In this document: positions 61,699-64,000 of the stretch, in pieces
Numbering within the stretch: position 1 is the stretch's first letter
How the letters are laid out: each line of letters opens with the position of its first letter
Assembly: GCA_945862505.1 (NCBI GenBank)
Contig: CAMAYJ010000001.1
Coordinates: forward strand, 37,184-101,183
Length of the DNA: 64,000 bases
Direction of reading: 5' to 3'
DNA from: Bifidobacterium breve
GTDB lineage: Bacteria; Actinomycetota; Acidimicrobiia; Acidimicrobiales; Acidimicrobilacustridaceae
Made by a program: the position numbers and the translations under genes
Notes under the pieces: model-generated
What the model was told of the DNA's origin: nothing
What the model saw: only the letters and a program-made list of their open reading frames with translations
Database searches by the model: none

Positions 61699-62490
61699 AT
61701 GGGTATCGAAGTGAGCATCGGAACAGAGGGCATTGCCGAGGTCGTGCAGAACTGTCCGCCAGTCAACGCCCTCACCGTGGCGGAGTGGTTCCAACTCGGT
61801 GATGAAATCCGCCGACTTGGGGCCGATCGCTCCGTTCGGGCCGTCATTCTCCGGTCTGAGGGTCGAGGATTCAACGCCGGGGTCGACATCAAGGAAATGC
61901 AGAACACCGAGGGATTCGGTGCCCTCATCGGCGCCAACAAGGGCTGTTATCACGCCTTCGCTGCAGTGTACGAGTGTGAAGTTCCCGTGATCGCGGCGGT
62001 TGCCGGATTCTGTGTCGGTGGCGGCATTGGTCTCGTGGGAAATGCCGACGTCATCGTCGCTTCCGACGATGCGTTCTTCGGACTTCCCGAGGTAGATCGT
62101 GGAGCGCTCGGCGCGGCCACCCATCTCTCACGACTTGTCCCGCAGCACAAGATGCGCGAAATGGTCTACACCTCGGCCAACGCAACCGCGCAGCAACTTC
62201 ATGCTTGGGGTTCGGTCGCTCGAGTTGTTCCGCGAGATGAACTGCTTGCAGTGGCTCGAGAAATTGCGGGCAATATCGCAGCGAAGTCACCAACGGTGAT
62301 TCGTGCTGCCAAGGAAAGTCTGAATGGCATCGACCTTTGGGATGTCAAGAAGTCCTATCGATTCGAGCAGGGCTTCACGTTTGAATTAAATCTCTCTGGC
62401 GTGGCCGACGAACTGCGCGACGACTTTGTCGCTGAAGGAAAGTCGGCGGGCTCGAGTGGAGCAACGAAGTCTGAGAAGGGAAAGAAGTAA
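61699..62490 (+). CDS. echA20: EchA20-like steroid D-ring hydrolase
   Basis: This 263-aa crotonase-fold enzyme is strikingly similar to EchA20 (Rv3550): EGRGFNAGVDIKEMQ, TEGFGALIGANKGC, GFCVGGGIGLVGNADVIVAS, FGLPEVDRGALGAATHLSRL and YRFEQGFTFELNLSGVADE. EchA20 opens ring D of HIEC-CoA by hydrolysis in steroid C/D-ring degradation. The C-terminus is about 15 residues longer than the mycobacterial protein and Lys/Ser-rich. ipdA starts directly after the stop, as in mycobacteria. Confidence 0.95.
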   Translation: MGIEVSIGTEGIAEVVQNCPPVNALTVAEWFQLGDEIRRLGADRSVRAVILRSEGRGFNAGVDIKEMQNTEGFGALIGANKGCYHAFAAVYECEVPVIAAVAGFCVGGGIGLVGNADVIVASDDAFFGLPEVDRGALGAATHLSRLVPQHKMREMVYTSANATAQQLHAWGSVARVVPRDELLAVAREIAGNIAAKSPTVIRAAKESLNGIDLWDVKKSYRFEQGFTFELNLSGVADELRDDFVAEGKSAGSSGATKSEKGKK

Positions 62491-63348
62491 ATGGCCGACA
62501 AGCGCATGACCGAAGATGAAGCGGTCGCAACGCTTTCTGATGGAATGACAATCGGCATTGGTGGATGGGGTTCCCGTCGCAAGCCGATGTCGTTGGTGCG
62601 GGCACTGCTTCGCTCCAACCTCAAAGATCTCACCATCGTTTCCTACGGTGGCGCCGATGTTGGTCTGCTGTGCGCGGCCGGCAAGGTCAAGCGCCTTGTG
62701 TACGGCTTCGTATCGCTCGATTCGATTGCCCTCGAGCCACACTTTCGCGCTGCTCGCCAGAACGGCAAAATTCCCGAGGTCGTGGAATACGACGAAGGCA
62801 TGCTGCAGTGGGGGCTCTACGCCGCAGCGCTCCGCCTTCCGTTCCTACCCACTCGCGCTGGCCTTGGTTCCGATGTTGTGAAGAACGATCCGAGCCTTCG
62901 CACCGTGAAGTCTCCCTACGCCGACGGCGAAGAACTTCTCGCCGTGCCCGCGCTCAATCTCGATGCTGCATTCGTGCATCTGAATCGCGCCGACGAACGC
63001 GGCAACTCACAGTTCCTCGGTCCCGATCTGTATTTCGACGACCTGTTCCTCGGTGCAGCCGCCGTTGGTCGACGATTCCTTTCCACCGAGAAGATCATCC
63101 CCACCGAAGAACTTCTGAAGAACGGCACGATTCACACCATGAAGATCAACCGTTCAATGGTCGATGGTGTGATCGAAGCGCCAAACGGAGCACACTTCAC
63201 GAACTGTCAGCCCGATTACGAGCGTGACGAGAAGTTCCAGAAGGAATACGCCGACGCAGCCAAGGATCCAGAAATCTGGAAGGCATTCGTTGACACGTAC
63301 CTCTCCGGCTCTGAAGCCGACTACCAGAAGGCGGTGGCAGCCCGATGA
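62491..63348 (+). CDS. ipdA: IpdA, alpha subunit of the ring-C-opening COCHEA-CoA hydrolase
   Basis: This 285-aa class I CoA-transferase-fold subunit has GMTIGIGGWGSRRKPMSLVRA, CAAGKVKRLVYGFVSLDS, DEGMLQWGLYAAALRLPFLP, YFDDLFLGAA and TYLSGSEADYQ, all in the order known for Rv3551. IpdAB hydrolyses a C-C bond to open the last steroid ring rather than transferring CoA. It overlaps ipdB (ATGA at 63345) and abuts echA20, so the three are one transcript. Confidence 0.95.
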   Translation: MADKRMTEDEAVATLSDGMTIGIGGWGSRRKPMSLVRALLRSNLKDLTIVSYGGADVGLLCAAGKVKRLVYGFVSLDSIALEPHFRAARQNGKIPEVVEYDEGMLQWGLYAAALRLPFLPTRAGLGSDVVKNDPSLRTVKSPYADGEELLAVPALNLDAAFVHLNRADERGNSQFLGPDLYFDDLFLGAAAVGRRFLSTEKIIPTEELLKNGTIHTMKINRSMVDGVIEAPNGAHFTNCQPDYERDEKFQKEYADAAKDPEIWKAFVDTYLSGSEADYQKAVAAR

Positions 63349-64000
63349 ACGATGCAACGCTTGGTGAAATCTGTGTCGCAGCCGTGGCCGACACGTTCCG
63401 GGGCGATGGCGAAATTTTCGCTTCCGGTATGGGCACAATTCCAATGCTCGGCGCACGACTGGCGCGCGCCACGTTTGAACCAGAACTGCTCGTGAGCGAT
63501 GGCGAAGCATTCTTTGTTGCTAACGACCTTCCTGTCGGTGGTACCGATAAGCAGGTTGAAGGCTGGATCCCATTCCGCACGGTGTTCGATGCCCTTTGGG
63601 GCGGACGTCGCCATGTGGTGATGGGCGCAAGTCAGATCGACGCGTTCGGCAATCAGAACATCGCCAACATCGGCGACTGGAACAAGCCGAAGTCGCAGCT
63701 TCTTGGCGTTCGCGGTGCTCCTGGCAACACGATCAACCACACCACCTCGTATTTCATTGGCAACCAGACCAATCGAGTCTTCGTGGAAAAAGTCGACACC
63801 GTGTCAGGTATTGGTTATGACCGTGCCGCAAAACTTGGTGACTGGGTCAAGGCCCATCACGAGATTCGTCGCGTTGTTACCAACCTTGCGGTGTATGACT
63901 TCAATACTCCTGATCACCACATGCGCGTTGCGTCGCTGCACCCCGGGGTGTCGATCGACGATGTGGTTGCGGCGTGTTCTTTCGAACTCGTGATTCCTTC
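63345..64000 (+). CDS. ipdB: IpdB, beta subunit (cut by window end)
   Basis: The first 218 residues of the IpdB subunit are present: TFEPELLVSDGEAF, GWIPFRTVFDALWGGRRHVVMGASQID, GNQNIANIGDW, GVRGAPGNTINHTTSYFIGN and VEKVDTVSGIGYD, then MRVASLHPGVS. These match Rv3552 segment by segment. It is incomplete only because the window stops; about 30 residues are missing relative to the mycobacterial protein. Confidence 0.95.
   Translation, partial: MNDATLGEICVAAVADTFRGDGEIFASGMGTIPMLGARLARATFEPELLVSDGEAFFVANDLPVGGTDKQVEGWIPFRTVFDALWGGRRHVVMGASQIDAFGNQNIANIGDWNKPKSQLLGVRGAPGNTINHTTSYFIGNQTNRVFVEKVDTVSGIGYDRAAKLGDWVKAHHEIRRVVTNLAVYDFNTPDHHMRVASLHPGVSIDDVVAACSFELVIP

Noticed and set aside
1-64000. Mobile elements, CRISPR arrays, tRNA or rRNA genes
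   Set aside because: I found no transposase, integrase, direct-repeat array, tRNA-like cloverleaf or rRNA sequence on either strand.

Overview
The window is about 64 kb of densely packed chromosome. Genes lie mostly on the + strand in overlapping operons, with two minus-strand blocks. I see no mobile element, CRISPR array, tRNA or rRNA. The gene content points to a high-GC Gram-positive bacterium: a ChiZ-like LysM gene next to nrdR, coenzyme-F420-type luciferase-like oxidoreductases, and genes resembling the KstR/KstR2 steroid-catabolism genes of Mycobacterium and Rhodococcus. Moderate GC, fused LivH-LivM permeases and many amidohydrolase-2 genes suggest Acidimicrobiia (Ilumatobacter/Iamia-like). 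That placement is inference.

Region 1 (1-5.3 kb) is housekeeping: a LysM protein, the repressor nrdR, a RibD-C reductase on the minus strand, and the B12-dependent ribonucleotide reductase nrdJ. The 671-bp divergent gap upstream of nrdJ holds a good promoter, two NrdR-like boxes 42 bp apart, a perfect 10-bp inverted repeat and a DnaA-box-like cluster. Region 2 (5.3-7.8 kb) has a methyltransferase, an HSL-type esterase and a peptidoglycan-binding lipoprotein.

Region 3 (7.8-31.3 kb) is a series of catabolic operons: CaiB-type CoA transferase, epoxide-hydrolase-like enzyme, cysteine-less thiolase-like protein, amidohydrolases, SDRs, an Rv3520c-like F420 enzyme, a FadD19-like ligase, a two-gene acyl-CoA dehydrogenase, TetR and MarR regulators, a second ligase, and a Liv ABC transporter followed by a small two-helix membrane protein. 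Region 4 (31.3-37.1 kb, minus strand) is a seven-gene SDR/epimerase operon with one unassigned protein. Region 5 (37.2-51.6 kb) holds a FadE26/FadE27-like pair, a YHYH protein, a D-aminoacylase-family amidohydrolase, aldehyde and alcohol dehydrogenases, and a second Liv transporter, this time with its binding protein and again a small two-helix protein.

Region 6 (51.7-64 kb) is the clearest pathway: homologues of FadE30, IpdF, an Rv3549c-like SDR, EchA20, IpdA and IpdB. In actinobacteria these degrade the last two steroid rings (C/D) through HIP-CoA. Amidohydrolases, a P450, an aldehyde dehydrogenase and an unusual APH-fold protein are interleaved.

Read together, most of the window looks like a steroid or similar polycyclic/branched acid degradation locus: import (Liv systems), CoA activation (FadD), side-chain oxidation (heteromeric FadE, SDR, thiolase-like), then C/D-ring opening (EchA20, IpdAB). 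The least described elements are the small membrane protein that ends both Liv operons, the altered signature motif in both LivG subunits, and related TGAC-N(3-5)-GTCA palindromes that overlap candidate -10 elements upstream of four amidohydrolase-superfamily genes.
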